This document shows, one piece after another, positions 30,520 through 42,319 of a stretch of 64,000 nucleotides of DNA; position 1 is the stretch's first letter; each line of letters opens with the position of its first letter. The DNA comes from Chlorella sorokiniana. Lineage: Eukaryota > Chlorophyta > Trebouxiophyceae > Chlorellales > Chlorellaceae. The notes below the pieces were generated by a model, which had not been told where the DNA came from, searched no databases, and saw nothing but the letters and a program-made list of their open reading frames with translations. The stretch covers positions 1,674,001 to 1,738,000 of the forward strand of contig CP084615.1 in NCBI GenBank assembly GCA_025917655.1. Reading direction: 5' to 3'. Made by a program: the position numbers and the translations under genes.

Positions 30520-32268
30520 TCAATGTGCGGAGTATGTGAAGATGCCCCGCCCGCTCTTCCGCCCCAACCAGCCCGCGTCCACCAACTGCACCAGCAGCGG
30601 GCATGGCCTGCAGCAGCCACAGCGTGGCGGTGACCTGGCCAGTAGGCAAGGGCAAGGGAAGGGTAGCCAGCAAGCAGGGTGAGCTGGCCACAGGAGGGGC
30701 TCTCCTGGCGCTGGGCCCACCTGTACTTGCTGTCCCCCAGCTGCTCGTGCAGCACCCGCATGATGGACAGGCAGGTATCCAAGCCAATGAAATCTGCGCC
30801 GGCAGCGACACGCACGAAAACAGCATCAGGGCCGATGTCACTTTGCTTGCTGGACAGGTTGGGCTGCCACCTCGGATGGGACAGGTCCTGGCTCCCCCAA
30901 CCCATTCACCCGCCAAAGCGAGGGGTCCCATGGGCTGGTTGGTGCCCAGCTTCATGCCCGTGTCTATGTCATGCGCAGTGCCCACTCCCTGCGGCACCAT
31001 GCAGCGCCAAGGGGCAGGGCGGGCGTCACCCTTGGCCAGGCGCGGGCAGCACGGCAGCGGCACCAGGCCAGCTGTCCCCGGCTGTCCGCCGCCGCCACGC
31101 GCGCACCTCCATGAGCGCGAAAAGGCCTCGTTGATCATCGGCATCTGGCGGGGAGGGGCGGGAGCGGGGAGCATGTTCATGCATATGCTACAGACGAGTG
31201 GCTTGGTGTGGGGCCCTGCCAGCAGCAGGCCACCCTCGCTGCATAGCATCGCCAGCGGCACAGCAGAGCAGCTCAACTCCCAGGCCTCGCTCACCAGCAC
31301 ACGGTTGACGATGAAGCCTGGGCGGTCTGCCGACACGCAGGTCGTCTTCCCCAGATGGGTGGCCAGCCGCTGCGTCGCCTCAAACGTTTCGTCGCTGGTC
31401 TGGATGCCGCGCACAAGCTCGATCAAGGACATGATGGGCACCTGAGCAGGGGGCCATGGCCGGGCATAGGCGCTGCGAGCGCACACTTCTGCAGGCCAGC
31501 GTGACCGCGGCTCCCTCTGTGCCAGCTCAGCACAGGCAGCGCTGCCGTTACAGCCCAGATCCCCCGCCTCCCTCTCGAGGCCAAGCCTCCACACACCGGG
31601 TTCATGAAGTGCAGGCCCACAACGCGGTCGGGCGGCGTGTGACGGCGGCCAGGCGCGTGATGGAGATGGAGCTGGTGTTGGAGGCCAGCACGGCGTGCGG
31701 CGCAGCCAAGCCGTCAAGCTGGCGGAAGACGCTGGCCTTGAGCCCCTCCGACTCCGGCACCGCTTCCACAACGTAGTCGGCCGCTCCCACTGCCTGCCCT
31801 ACGGACGCCTCAGGAAGGCAGCGTTGAGGACGGCGGCATGCAGCGGCAGCACTCATGCATCACGCGTCAAGTGCTTGAAGCACAATGCAGGGCACAGCAG
31901 TACCCTTCACACCCGCCTCTAAGTCAGTGGCATGCTGCAGCCGGTGCAGAACGGCCTCAGGGTCCTCAGACAGGGCCCCCTTCTTGACAAGCCTGCACAG
32001 CGACGTGCGCATCCCCGCAATCGCCCGCTCCAGCTGCTCTGCTGCTCGGTCCACCAGCACAACCTGACGGCGTGGCGTCCAGCCAGTCAAAACACAGCCC
32101 TTTAAACGGCAGGCATAACAGCAGGAGGGCAGGGTAGGCCAGGTTGTGGCGTTGTCGGGCGGCGCTGCCGCTTGCCTGCAGGCCACTGGTGGCAGCGACT
32201 TGTGCGATGCCGGCGCCCATTTGTCCTGCTCCGACCACACCTATAAGCTTGGGAAGACCACGAACCAT
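30520..32268 (-). CDS. 3-hydroxyacyl-CoA (3-hydroxybutyryl-CoA) dehydrogenase, monofunctional
   Basis: NAD-dependent oxidation of 3-hydroxyacyl-CoA, a beta-oxidation step; this is the stand-alone PaaH/HBD type of about 300 residues. ATG 32268 leads straight into the Rossmann nucleotide-binding motif [19 protein letters not shown]. Then come [48 protein letters not shown], the catalytic histidine in [60 protein letters not shown] and the C-terminus [17 protein letters not shown]. About eight exons. The stop is at 30520-30522. The C-terminus is not an obvious peroxisomal PTS1. It is divergent from the gene at 32539, with 270 bases between start codons. Confidence 0.93.
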
Positions 32269-32538
32269 GGCGCTGGTGCCCAGACAGAGGGTGGCAGGAG
32301 GCGCAGTTCAGAATGACGGTAACTGGGGCGTGTCGGAGACCCAACATTCAATTCAGCAAGGCCTCCTCATGCATATGCAATGCCCGGAACGGCTACAGAG
32401 CAACCCCAAACAATTTCAGGTGACGGGGCAGAGTCGAAAAGCGGGCGTTACATCCTTGTTGATGCTCCACAATTGATTTATCGGCTGCAAGATTGCCGCA
32501 TTCACATTGACATCGGCTGGGCCGAAAGGTGGCGGCGG

Positions 32539-34269
32539 TAATGGAACTGGGCTCTGAAGCCGGCCCCAAGCCGACCTTGCAGCGCACGGATGTCAGCCAG
32601 TTGTTGAGCTCTGTGGGTGTGTGATATCGTGGCATACAGCCTCCGGCACTCCACCCGCTCCTGCCAACACCGCCGCTGCCGCCCACTGCGCAGGCGCCGA
32701 GCTGAACAGGGCGTCCGAGTTTCTGGCTGCCACCAGCTCTGATCAGCTTGTTGAAGAACCTAGTAGGCAACCAGGCTATCATGAGCAGCATGCCAAGGAG
32801 CAGGAGGAGCAGGCAGAGCACAATGGCAGGGTGCCGGCAAGGTCATCTGCCACAGCTGCACATAGCCGGGCTGCTCATCATGATCAGGAGGTGGCCTCGC
32901 TGCTGGGCTTGCTCCTTGTCAGGCCACGGACAGCTGGATCAGCTTGTTCATTGAAACGGTCATTGCACATGGATCCAACCCCTGTTACCGGATTGGTGAG
33001 AGGCATCCCTCTGCCAGCAAGTGCAGCATGTTTGCAGCACAGTGCTCTGAGCACTCCAGCCAAGGAGTCATTTGCAGCTCAGCAGGGTGTGCCTTTCCGG
33101 CCATCCTCACCGGCTTTCAGCAGGCGCGGTCGTGAAAGGGTCCTGTCCTGGCTGAGTGCCAGGGAGACGTCGGTGAGGTATGATGCTGTGCCGCCTCTAC
33201 CCACACAGCAGCGAGTGCTGCAGGAAGAGCACGGACAGTCAGTCGAGCACAGCTGGTGCCGCCAGCCTCAACAGCACAATGGTGCAGCGCAGCAGTGGGC
33301 ATCGCCAACGAAGCCGGGGTTTGCGCGACAGCGGTTTGGCGCGAAGCAGCGCAGGCTTGTGCTTGCCCGCCCATCGTGCGCTGCATGTGGCAGGGCGGAG
33401 TCTGAGTGCTGCTGCAGGGCCCAGCCTGCCGCGCCCTTGCGCCTGCTGCGTGCAAACAATGCAGCATGCCATGCGCGCACCGCCAAGAGCGTTCAGCATG
33501 CAGCACACATCAGCCACCACCCAAAGTCAGGCAGCCAATCTAAGCGGTGGCATGCTGCCCAAGCACCCATCATGGGAAGCGCCCACACCCGGTGCAAGAC
33601 TTTGCAGCAGGCGACATGCAGGAAAGCGCCATGCAGCACAGGCTGCAGCCTATCACCTCGCATTCCACCAGCCACCAGCACTTGTGCCGGCCCGGCAGCC
33701 CTGCCCTATAGCCAACTGGACGTGTGGACGGCCTACCTGGCGCACAGGCAGCATGCCGGGGAGGCAGACTCGATTAGAGCCGGTGCAGGAGGCTCTCATG
33801 CCACTGTGTTGGCCCAGCTGCAGGCCATCTCGACGCGCATGCGCAGCCTGCAGGGCAGGCTTGTCGGCGTGCTGCTGGACAGCCACCAGCCTCAGTGCCA
33901 GGCAGCGCAGCCGACGCTGCCGGTTGGCAACGCCACTTCTGCGCAGGTGCTTGCACGCGGGCAGGCCAGACAGCCACAGCTTAAGACCTGTGAAGAAGCA
34001 GGTGGCGGGACTCCCGCAGGGCCACTCCAGCAGCCGCGCAGGCATCTTGCCAGTTGTGCCCTGCGCCGCCTGTGCAGCGCCCGGAGGAGCGCGAGCTGTT
34101 TACGGACGACTTCATACTGGCCATGACTCGGGGCACAGACTTCAAACGCCTGGAGAAACCTGGCGCAGCAGCAGCTGCGACTGGTGGCAGCCAGGGAGCC
34201 GGGCGCAGGGGCACAGTTGAAATGGTGGTGGCGGAGCGTGTGGGTCGTCAGACGGCGGCAAGCAACTAA
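32539..34269 (+). CDS. Unknown protein with heptad-like and charged segments
   Basis: No family recognised. ATG 32539 opens MELGSEAGPKPTLQRTDVSQ; donor after GTGG (about 32618) joins an exon after GCGCAG (about 32693) to give SVGAELNRASEFLAATSSDQ, a convincing splice. Further coding segments are LDVWTAYLAHRQHAGEADS and LAQLQAISTRMRSLQGRLVG (about 33720-33890), and a last exon after TGTGCAG at 34077 with PEERELFTDDFILAMTRG and FKRLEKPG, stop 34267-34269. The span 32621-34126 is open in one frame, but parts of it read like introns. Function unknown; the helical segment may form a coiled coil. Confidence 0.55.
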
Positions 34270-34447
34270 TGCCTAGTTTTGTTTGGGACTTGATTTTCCC
34301 CTATGTTCTGTCTGCTTAAATCCACAAATCATGTGAACGCTCCATCATGAGTTCTGCGTGGAACCTGGGAGGGTGTTCAGGGCAGCACAGGCAGGGGATG
34401 ACGCTACAGACCACCAGCTTTTCATAGCCTTGGACTGTCACTGAGCA

Positions 34448-37026
34448 ATGCTACGGCGTGCAACTGTAGCTGCCTTTCTCGGTCGCCGGGCTGCCGGGTC
34501 GGTCCCGATGCTGCTGCGCAGCCATCCTCGGCACCCCGCCTGGCCCCCTTTTCCAGGAGTGCTGCGAGCCGCAACGCAAAGCAGGCGGCCGAGGAGGGCG
34601 CTGAGGCCTCCAAGGAAGCTGGTGGCTGGCTGAAGGTGCTCTCGGCGCGGCGCTGCCGCCCCACCCGCTCTGCTCATGAGGGGCTGCCCCGAGCCTGCTG
34701 GTTCCTACACAGGCGGCGCTGCTGCATGTGCTGATCCTGCCAAGCCATTTTCAACTTGCTTGATGTGCCCTCTCAGGATTTCGCGGCAAGCAAGCTGCGA
34801 CTGTTTGTGGCTGTGGGGCTAGGTGTGCTGCTCATTAATGCAGGCGCCTCCTCCGCCTTCACCTGGTACTACCGCAAGACAGGTGCGGGCTGGGAGTGCG
34901 AGAGCAGGCTGGCCAGCAAGATTGTGTTTGATGCCGGCGCTTGAATCTTGTAGGCCGTCAGCGGCAGCGAGGGGCGCCTGGCCTTCAGCACAGCCATTCT
35001 GTCCTGACTGCTGCACCACCGCCCAGCACCCCACCCCCTGCAGTGCTGGACACGCTGGTTCAGGGCGTGTTGCCGCCGCCGCAGCCGCCCCCTTGCTGCC
35101 ACGGGAGGACCTGCGGGCCCGGGTGCAGGCGCTGGTGCAACCCAATGTAGGTGCCATTTTCCCTTCTCTTCCCCCAGCTGCCACCGCGTCGCAGCCATTG
35201 CCCGTCACGCAGACACAAGCGCAACGGTTTGTTTCAAGCAGCATTATATGCTCCTGCTCCAGGAGCCCTCTCCCTTCTATTTTGTGGTGACCGGCCCGCC
35301 TGGCGGCGGCAAATCCACGCTGCTGCGTCATGCCGTGCGCCGGTTGGGCGGCGGGGTGGGCTACGTGGACGTGGGGCCAGCTTATGATGTGGACTGGGGC
35401 GGGACCTGGGCAACGCCTTCAACTTCAGGTGGGGGCTCGGGAACGTGGGGGCAGAGCCTGCAAAAGGGGTTGGAGTGCGTGCCAAATCCAGTCTTGCCCT
35501 GGGCTGTGCCCCTCGCCCCCAGGTTCCAGGAGCACGTTACCCGCCTGAACATTGTTTCGCAGCCGGTGTTGGGCACAAAGTATGAGGACCCCCGCAGGTG
35601 GGTATCCAAGCCCTGGCATGCCGTGCTGCATGCCAGCTTGGCGTTGCGTTCATTCTTCTGCGTGAACATCAGCCGGCTGCCAGCCCCCCTCCTGGCCAAA
35701 AGTCCCAACCCGCATGCCCCGGCCTCGCAGCAAGCATCCCCTGGCCTCCCTGCGGCAATCGGCCGAGGCGCTGCACGACGCGGCGGTGGAGTTCAAGCGA
35801 CACATGGGTGCGCCGCCCAGGGAGGAGGGTCCGCGGGCCAACAGCAGCACAGCGAGCAGCCCCGGGCGCTGCTCCCCGCCCTGCAGGCCGCCCTTTTGTT
35901 CTGGTCATCGACAGCGCCAACCGGCTGGCCGGCGGGGAGGGCGGGGAGCGCATGGTGGGGGCCATGCGGGAGTACGCGCGACTGGGCCCAGGAGGGTGTC
36001 ATCACCACCATCTTTGTGGCACACGACTGGGACACCGTCGAGCGGCTGACGGGTGTGGGGGAGGCGAGGCTGACTTGCACCGTGTGCTGGCACGCACGCA
36101 TGAAACGCCTTCACTCACTCTTTGCGCGCCCCCACTCGTGACACCCCTCACCCGCCCACCAGGCGACCATCCGGCGCAGTCGCGGGCGGGGCCAGTGCTG
36201 CGCGTGCCCGACATCACCACTGAGGAGTCTCTGGCCTACCTGCAGCACCTGGGGGTGCAGGGCAAGGCTGCGGAGCAGGCAAGGGCCGCTGCGTGGCTGC
36301 ATCGCTGCTTTGCAGGCAGAAGGGGCCTTTGCACCGGATGCGCTGAGGCGGGGCAGTGGCCACCAGCAGCGCTCCGAGCCAAAGGCCGTTTGCGCTCCTG
36401 CTCCCTCTCCGGGCAGTGTGCGGGCCTAGTAGGAGGAAGCTTGCTGCTGCTCCAGCGCTGCGCCAGCATGATGAAGGAAGGGGCATCTTTTGAAGGCGAG
36501 CCCGCAGTTGATTGCATCATTGCATGATCTTGGAGCATGCATGACGCCTGTCTGTTGCACTTCCTTCATGGAGCAGAGATGAAGCAGCAGTTGTTCGACG
36601 TCATGGAGCAAGCCTACTGCGCCGCCGGTCTGCTAGACCAAACGCCGCAGCGTGAGGGCGGACTGGCGGTGGTGCAGGCGCTTCTGAAGAGCGTGCAAGG
36701 CACCGTCAGTGCGGCAGGTGTGCCGGGGTGCAGCTGTGCTCACAGGTGTTCAGAGGTGGCATGCCAGGGTGAGGGCTGTTGCCTGCGCCATTCCAGCCAG
36801 CAGTAACCCCCAAAACATCCCGTTTGTTCCAGAGTGGAGGGACCGCGTGCCGCTGCACGAGGATCAGAAAGCGCTGCTCGGCAAGGGCGTGCTGCAGTTT
36901 GATGGGCGCAAGGTCACATTCGCGTCAAACCTGGCTGCAGCGTACGCAGCCGAGCAGCTGCGTACGCGCTTGCCACAGAGTGTGGTGCAGCGCCATATGC
37001 AGCCGGAGCGGTCAGCATGGTGGTGA
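34448..37026 (+). CDS. Membrane-anchored P-loop (AAA-like) ATPase, probably organellar
   Basis: ATG 34448 begins a basic targeting-type N-terminus (MLRRATVAAFLGRRAAGSVP), then AKQAAEEGAEASKEAGGWLK. One membrane segment follows after a splice (KLRLFVAVGLGVLLINAGA, about 34793). The ATPase core has Walker A VVTGPPGGGKSTLLRHAV (about 35283), a DxGRDLGNAFNF segment, Walker B PFVLVIDSANRL (about 35895), a sensor-like VITTIFVAHDWDTVERL (about 35998), and a C-terminal region VPDITTEESLAYLQHLG with a winged-helix-like end (VLQFDGRKVTFASNLAAAYA). This resembles the archaeal-type ATPase_2/STAND-like family. Frame breaks at the C5 run 34544-34548 and the G4 run 35396-35399 look like undercalls; one at about 35986 is in the other direction. 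Stop 37024-37026. Confidence 0.7.
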
Positions 37027-37527
37027 TGTCAGGGCGTCTGCCAGCTCGATCGACTTGCTTCCCCTTGCCCTGTGGACGTGAAGCGGCAGCCCAGAGCAGA
37101 CATGTCTGGCGACAAAATTTATACCAGCTCTGCCATAGCTTTTACCCATTGCGCTTGAAAATATGGTTTAGAAGCGGTTGGAGGTAGTGTTTGATTTCTT
37201 CATTGCGCTGTCCGCAGCCAGAGCCTGATGTGCCTGCAGTTCAGCAAGCGGTCAGCGGCGACATTAGCCGCGCCGCTGGAAGGTATCTCACAGACGGGCA
37301 AACGGCCGCGTGTGAGAACCTGGGATTGGATATGGACCTCTAAATACACATTCTGATTTTTTGTTACTTTGTCAATTATGAGCTCCAATCGTTCATCTCC
37401 CAAGCATACGGAATTTCGGAATAAACAGGGGCATCTGCTATACAGCCCCATTTCGATGTGACAACTCTAGAGCACTGCCAAAGTTGTACATTCACATGAT
37501 GCCACTGCTGGCTGGCAAAGAGCAGGG
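37027..37527. other. AT-richer intergenic region
   Basis: Non-coding between two same-strand genes, clearly lower in GC than the genes. It should hold the 3' UTR of the ATPase gene and the promoter of the SYLF gene. No defined element recognised. Confidence 0.5.
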
Positions 37528-39734
37528 ATGTCCACCGCCAGCGCAAACTACCCCAGGCGGCCGAGCGGGCTCGCAGCAATTAGCTTCAACGACATTAGAC
37601 AGCTGTTGGCAGAGCAGCCGGCTGGCCCAGCGAGCCATCCGCCCACCTCGGGTGGCGGCGGCGGCGTGAGCGGACCAAGCGGACCAAGCGGGCCGCCGTC
37701 ACCACGGCCTTCCGAGCAGGGCGCGCTGTCTCGCGACTCTTCACGAGTGCTACACAGCCTATCCAGCTTACGGGGACCTCCACTGTCCGCAAGAGGGGCG
37801 GCGAGCCCGGCAGCCTCGCCGCCTGTGTCGCGAACGCCGTCGCGGACGCCGGCCCACTTCGCTCGGCCGCCCTCTCTGCAGCGCTACCTGGACATGCGCT
37901 GCCGCAAGGTGCTGCAGATCCTGGAGCGCGCACAGCAGCCCAGGTTCAGTCTGTCCAAGGGCGGCTACGCCAAGCCGCTGCCGCCGGCTGTGGTTCGCTG
38001 CTGCAAGGTGGGCGTTGGCAGCGCGTTGGGGTGGTGGTGGGGGCCGTCGCCGCTCGCTTGCCGAACGCAAGCTGGGCTGCATGCACACAGGCGCCAGCAC
38101 ATGCTTGCTTGCGTGCTTGTTGAGCGTGCCCCTCCCGCACATGCTGCCCTCAGGGGCTGGCCTTCATCACGCAGCGGAAGGCGGGGCTGCTGGCCGGCTG
38201 GGACTGGGGCTCGGGGCTGGTGATGCAGCGCTTTGCCGACGGCAGCTGGTCGGCCCCCTGCTTCATGCGGCTGCGGTACGGCAGCCTGGGCTTCACCCTG
38301 GGCCTGCAGCAGATACAGAGCTGCCACGTGATGCAGGTGAGAGCCGGAGGCGGCAGAATCCGCCTCCCTGCGGTGCTGTGCACGACCGTTCTGCATCCTG
38401 TGCTGCAGCAGTGTGTTTTCCCCACGGCAACTCTGGCAGCAGCGCCTCACAGTGAGCGCGGGAACGATTGCGGGTCTGCTCACCTGCAGAGCGCGCGGCA
38501 GGTCCTCGAGTTTGTCGAGCGGCGGGCAACGGTGACCCTGGACTGTGCGCTGCCCACGCCCGAGGTGGACCCGCTGGAACTGGAAGCGCCCATCGCCATC
38601 ATCAGGCAAGCAGTGGCTGGGTCAGGCAGTGCTGACGGCATGATCCGGCCCGGGAGCGGTGGCTGGGCCAGGCCTGTTGATCGCCGGCAACAGCAGGTCA
38701 ACTCCTGCTGTTGGTGCAAGGGATGCTCAGCTGCCCGTGCCTGCGTCCAGCCTGTCTCTCCCCCTCCCCCGCAGGCACGAGGACGTGGGACGGCAGCCCT
38801 CGCCGTCGGCGCCGCATGCGGTGCAGATGTCAGACGGGCTGATCTACGACCTTTCTGTTCGGGGTGACACGCCGCTGTGGTCGCTGTTCCTGCTGTCTGG
38901 TGCTGGTGTGCACCCACTGCACAGCTTGAGCAGCTTGCACGCCAGCCGCCTGAATGCAGCAGTTTTGCTGCAGCCTCAGCAACCCTGCCGCTGGCTCCCC
39001 CGCCCCTTGCAGCCGGCGTGTCGCACGTGGATGACCAGCTAAATGCGGCGGTCTACGGCGCTGGGGTGACCCCGCAGCAGATCCTGACGGGCGAGGTGGC
39101 GGCACCTCCAGAGTTTGCGGCCCTGACCGAAGCCCTGCACCAGATGGCGGGCGAGGCGCAGGCACGAGCAAGCTTCCCTGCTGGGTTCTGGCTGCCCTAT
39201 GCTGCCTGCATTGACCAACCGCCTGGCTGCTTTGGCCACGCTTAGGTGGCTGCATGTTGCAGGCTGTGCTCGTGTGCCGCTCCCTCGTGACCCCGGCCCG
39301 CTGCCGGGGCCTGCTGCAGGTGGTGCGCCGGGCGGTGAGCAAGTTCCAGCTGGCCCGTCTGTTCAGCAGGTCCTCTTCGAACAAGCTGCCCCACAACAGC
39401 TCTGACCGCTCAGACCGCTACAGCGGCGGCCCCACCAGCCACGGAGGCTCAGTCAGGGGGCAGCCCGGTGGGCGGCTCTCCCACCACCGTGGTGCCATCC
39501 CTGGGGCTGCCTCCGCCTGTTGAACATGCAGCAGGCACAGAAAGCGCAGCAGCAGATGGCGGCTTTAAGCTCTTCGGAGACATTGTGAGCGTCGACTTTG
39601 TGGAGGAGCACAGCGTTGCGCATCAGGAGGCCCTGCCCTGCAGCCAGACTGGCAATGACCCCGGGCACAGCAAAGAGCAGCAGCAGGCGCGGCGGATGGA
39701 GCACCAGGAGGCAGGGGAGGCTGGTGTGCTGTAA
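37528..39734 (+). CDS. SYLF-domain (Ysc84/SH3YL1-type) protein
   Basis: The SYLF (DUF500) domain binds phosphoinositides and, in Ysc84, actin. ATG 37528 opens a Ser/Pro/Gly-rich N-terminus of about 110 residues, then YLDMRCRKVLQILERAQQ and AVVRCCK (to about 38006). The domain core follows: GLAFITQRKAGLLAGWDWGS, GLVMQRFADGSWSAPCFMRL, YGSLGFTLGLQQIQSCHVMQ (38154-38336), then ARQVLEFVERRATVTLDCAL and a later VDDQLNAAVYGAGVTPQQIL (about 39029). The C-terminus is serine-rich and low-complexity, ending at 39732-39734. A frame change at the G5 run 39456-39460 needs one base fewer, or a small intron. The core is strong; the 3' exons are less certain. Confidence 0.82.
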
Positions 39735-39989
39735 CTGCGCAGCCATTCAATTGGCCGCTGAGCCGCGCTTTGCTAGCCTGGTGCTGGCGCGATCGCACCG
39801 CACCCCAGCCGTCCTGCACTCACTTTACCTTTCCTGCACTGGAGCAGGCCCCGAATAATGCGCAAGCCTGTCTTCCCTCCAATTTTCCCTTCCCGTGTTC
39901 GCATCTGCTCACTCTTCACGCTCGCTGTTCCTGTTCTCTATACCACAGGTAAACCTCCTGTTCAAGGACCCCGCTTTTGCCCGCATTTC

Positions 39990-40335
39990 GATTTTATGAC
40001 ATACTTCTCTGCATGGAAAGCCAATTGACTACACATTTGAATTGATGCAACTGGAGAAAGTAAACACAGTGACAGAAGTACTGTAGCACTGCCACAAGCC
40101 TGCTTTGCTGCTTGCCCATGCTGCAGAGGGTGGTCGCTGTCAAATGGTTGCAATGCGTGCTGATTGATGATGGTTTGTCTGCCACTTGCGGAGCCTTCTG
40201 CACGCAAAACAGCCTGCCGCCTCCACTGCCTTGCCGTTGCCGTCTTGCAGTCTGCGCATGCAGATTCCAACATGCGCAGACCCTTCTTGCATGTAATTTC
40301 GCTGTTGTCAATGTGCTTGGTTGTGGAATCTAAAA
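39990..40335 (-). mobile_element. tRNA-tailed repeat family, copy B (diverged fragment)
   Basis: Clearly related to 41440-41700 of copy C in the same orientation (shared CTGCCGCCTCC-ACTGCCTTGC core and CATGCGCA-ACCCTTCTT segment), but much more diverged and truncated; the tRNA-like end is missing. Confidence 0.65.
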
Positions 40336-40339
40336 GTTT

Positions 40340-40560
40340 TGGTCAACTGAGCCATGGCACACAATGCAAGTGCGGGACAGGCAATCAAATTGAGACTGGG
40401 ACTGCAAGGGCAGCAAGCTTCTGTCTTTGTATCTGAGCTAGTTCCCATCTGGTGATGTCCAATGCTTCCGTCTCGAGCCGTTGCTTGCTTGCTTGCAATC
40501 AATTGATGCGCTGCCTGCTGTTCATGACGCCCACTCGGTTCCGCCTGCTGCTGACAACCT
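40340..40560 (-). pseudogene. Relic of the 3' exon of the unknown gene at 42320
   Basis: Sequence around 40400-40540 matches 42330-42450: CAAGGGCAGCAAGCTT then CTCGAGCCGTTGCTTG, GATGCGCTGCC and GTTCATGA. In the - strand frame only MNSRQRIN-like remains before a break. It sits just after copy B, as the intact exon sits after copy C, so element plus gene end were duplicated together. Confidence 0.55.
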
Positions 40561-40974
40561 GCTGCCACATAGCGCACGCAGGGCAATCGGCCATCAGTAA
40601 GTGTGATCAGACTTGCCTACGACACCGTGACCACTCATCCTGCGTCTCCTCACCATCGCTGTCGCCAGGCAGCTTGTGCAACAGTTGCTGGCAGACGGGG
40701 GACTCGAGCTGGTCAGCGCCCGTGGGCGGCCCTCTCCACCTGCGGACCCGCGGCAGGTCGCGATCATGAAGTGCATTCACGCTTCCAGATTCCTGAAAAG
40801 CTTACAATCAGCGCTCGCATATCTTACCTCTTCCAAGGGGCTGGCGTCAACATCAGGACACGTCGCAAACGGCTGTGCCTGCAGCAGGGGCGGCGGCGGC
40901 ATGCGCGGGGGGTTAGGCTGTGGGTACTTTCACGGCAGGTCACTTCAAATTGACGCGCAAATTTTTGTGCTGGC
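40561..40974. other. Intergenic with a possible orphan exon
   Basis: Mostly unexplained. After an acceptor-like CGCCAG (about 40670) a plausible coding stretch on + reads QLVQQLLADGGLELVSARGR then PADPRQVAIMK (to about 40770). It could be a leftover exon of a neighbouring gene. No gene model supported. Confidence 0.3.
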
Positions 40975-41880
40975 AGCGCTGCTCAGAGGGCTGACCAGGA
41001 GCAACAGGGTCCTGCAGGGCCTGGAGCGGCGGGGGCCCCCCTCCCTTCTGCGCCGCCCTCACCTTAAAAGCACCGGAATATGACTGGCGCCCAATCAACC
41101 AAGCGACGACAGTTCAATGGGACCACCGTGTTCTCCGAGAGAGCGGGCCCAGGCTTGCCCGCACTCGCGGTGAAAAGTGCAAACCCTCGGGACGCGTTGC
41201 GCACTAGGCCCAGGTGTTGACATAGACAAAGCTGATCTGTAACCTCTGAAAGATGGGGGCCCGGTGTCAGAGCCACCGCCGTGCCAGGCTGGCAGCGCGC
41301 CTAGCATGCCGCCAGGAACCAAACTGCCCCACCCACATTCCTCGCCCCAAGACTGAAACCCTGAGAGGTGCGAGCACGCCGATTTGACTGTAGGAGCAAC
41401 TGCAACCTTACCAAGGGGGTGTACAGCCACCCAGGCGTGCTGGCCGCTGAGCGTGCCGGCACTGCTGCCACCAGCCTGGTTTGCTGCTTGCCCAGGCTGC
41501 AGAGGGTGGTCGCTGCTGGATGCTTTCCATGCGTACTGACTGATGATGGTTTGCCTGCCACTCGCCGAGCCTTCTGCAAGCAACACAGCCTGCCGCCTCC
41601 GCTGCCTTGCCGTTGCTGTCTTGCCGTCTGCGCATGCACAGTCCCACATGCGCAAACCCTTCTTTCATATAGTTGTCAATGTGCTTGGACGTGTGTTCAA
41701 CGACTCTACATCGCTCAAAGCGCTTCAGAAGAGGTCGGCACCTCCCAATGTGGCCACGCCATGCCCCCCGGCCATGCCGGGTCGGTGGGATGGCCGCCCT
41801 GAGTTGCCCACATGGTGCCCCATCGTAGAGCAGACCCTCCTGGATTGTAAAATGGCAAAAAAACGAGTTTATGGAAGGGA
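40975..41880 (-). mobile_element. tRNA-tailed repeat family, copy C (inverted relative to copy A)
   Basis: Reverse complement of 29265-30165 with very few differences across about 890 bases. It contains the poly(A)-like tract AAAAAAACGAG (about 41858) and the strong stem GGCACCTC...GAGGTGCC-like segment seen in all copies. The tRNA-like head of copies A and D is absent here; the similarity stops at about 41880. Confidence 0.75.
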
Positions 41881-41953
41881 AGTATGCTCGAGTCTATGCT
41901 GTGGAGGACATGCTTTTACCCACCATGCAAGCAGCACATGGTGCTTCATATGC
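41881..41953. other. Short spacer between copy C and the minisatellite
   Basis: The first bases (GGAAGGGAAGTATGCT) are shared with copy D, where the tRNA-like module follows; here the module is lost. Otherwise nothing recognised. Confidence 0.4.
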
Positions 41954-42082
41954 GTGCTTCCCCACCCCGATGCCCGCCCATCGGGCAGCCCAGCCAGTGC
42001 TTCCCCACCCCGATGCCCGCCCATCGGGCAGCCCAGCCAGTGCTTCCCCGCCCCGATGCCCGCCCATCGGGCAGCCAGAGCA
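41954..42082. repeat. 43-bp minisatellite, three units, each with a hairpin
   Basis: Three direct units at 41954-41996, 41997-42039 and 42040-42082; the first two are identical and the third differs by a few bases at its end. Each unit contains TGCCCG-CCCAT-CGGGCA, a 6-bp stem with a 5-base loop. Confidence 0.9.
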
Positions 42083-42319
42083 GCCAGCGGGTTGGCATCT
42101 ACAGAGCTGAGCTGCCCAGGGGGATGGGGAGGCGCTAGAGCTTTTGCTTTGGCCACTGAGCTGCAGCAGACTCTGCTGTCGGCAGTGACGCGCGCATTGG
42201 TGCGTGAGCCGCTGGGGAGCGCCTGCCTGCCAGCCAGCCAGGGCGATGCCCGCGCGGCTTGTGTCACCATTGTGGCACATTATGCAAAGTGCTGTAAAAT
42301 GCGTAACAGGTCATTAAAT
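42083..42319. other. 3' flank of the unknown gene at 42320
   Basis: No gene supported; probably the 3' UTR of the - strand gene. AT-rich around 42290-42330. Confidence 0.4.

Noticed and set aside
32621-34126. A single uninterrupted 501-codon gene
   Set aside because: It has no ATG at its start, and the better model uses ATG 32539, an intron to about 32693 and a last exon in another frame from 34078; the open stretch includes intron-like sequence.
41954-42082. A CRISPR-like array
   Set aside because: The units are contiguous direct repeats without unique spacers, in a eukaryotic nuclear context.
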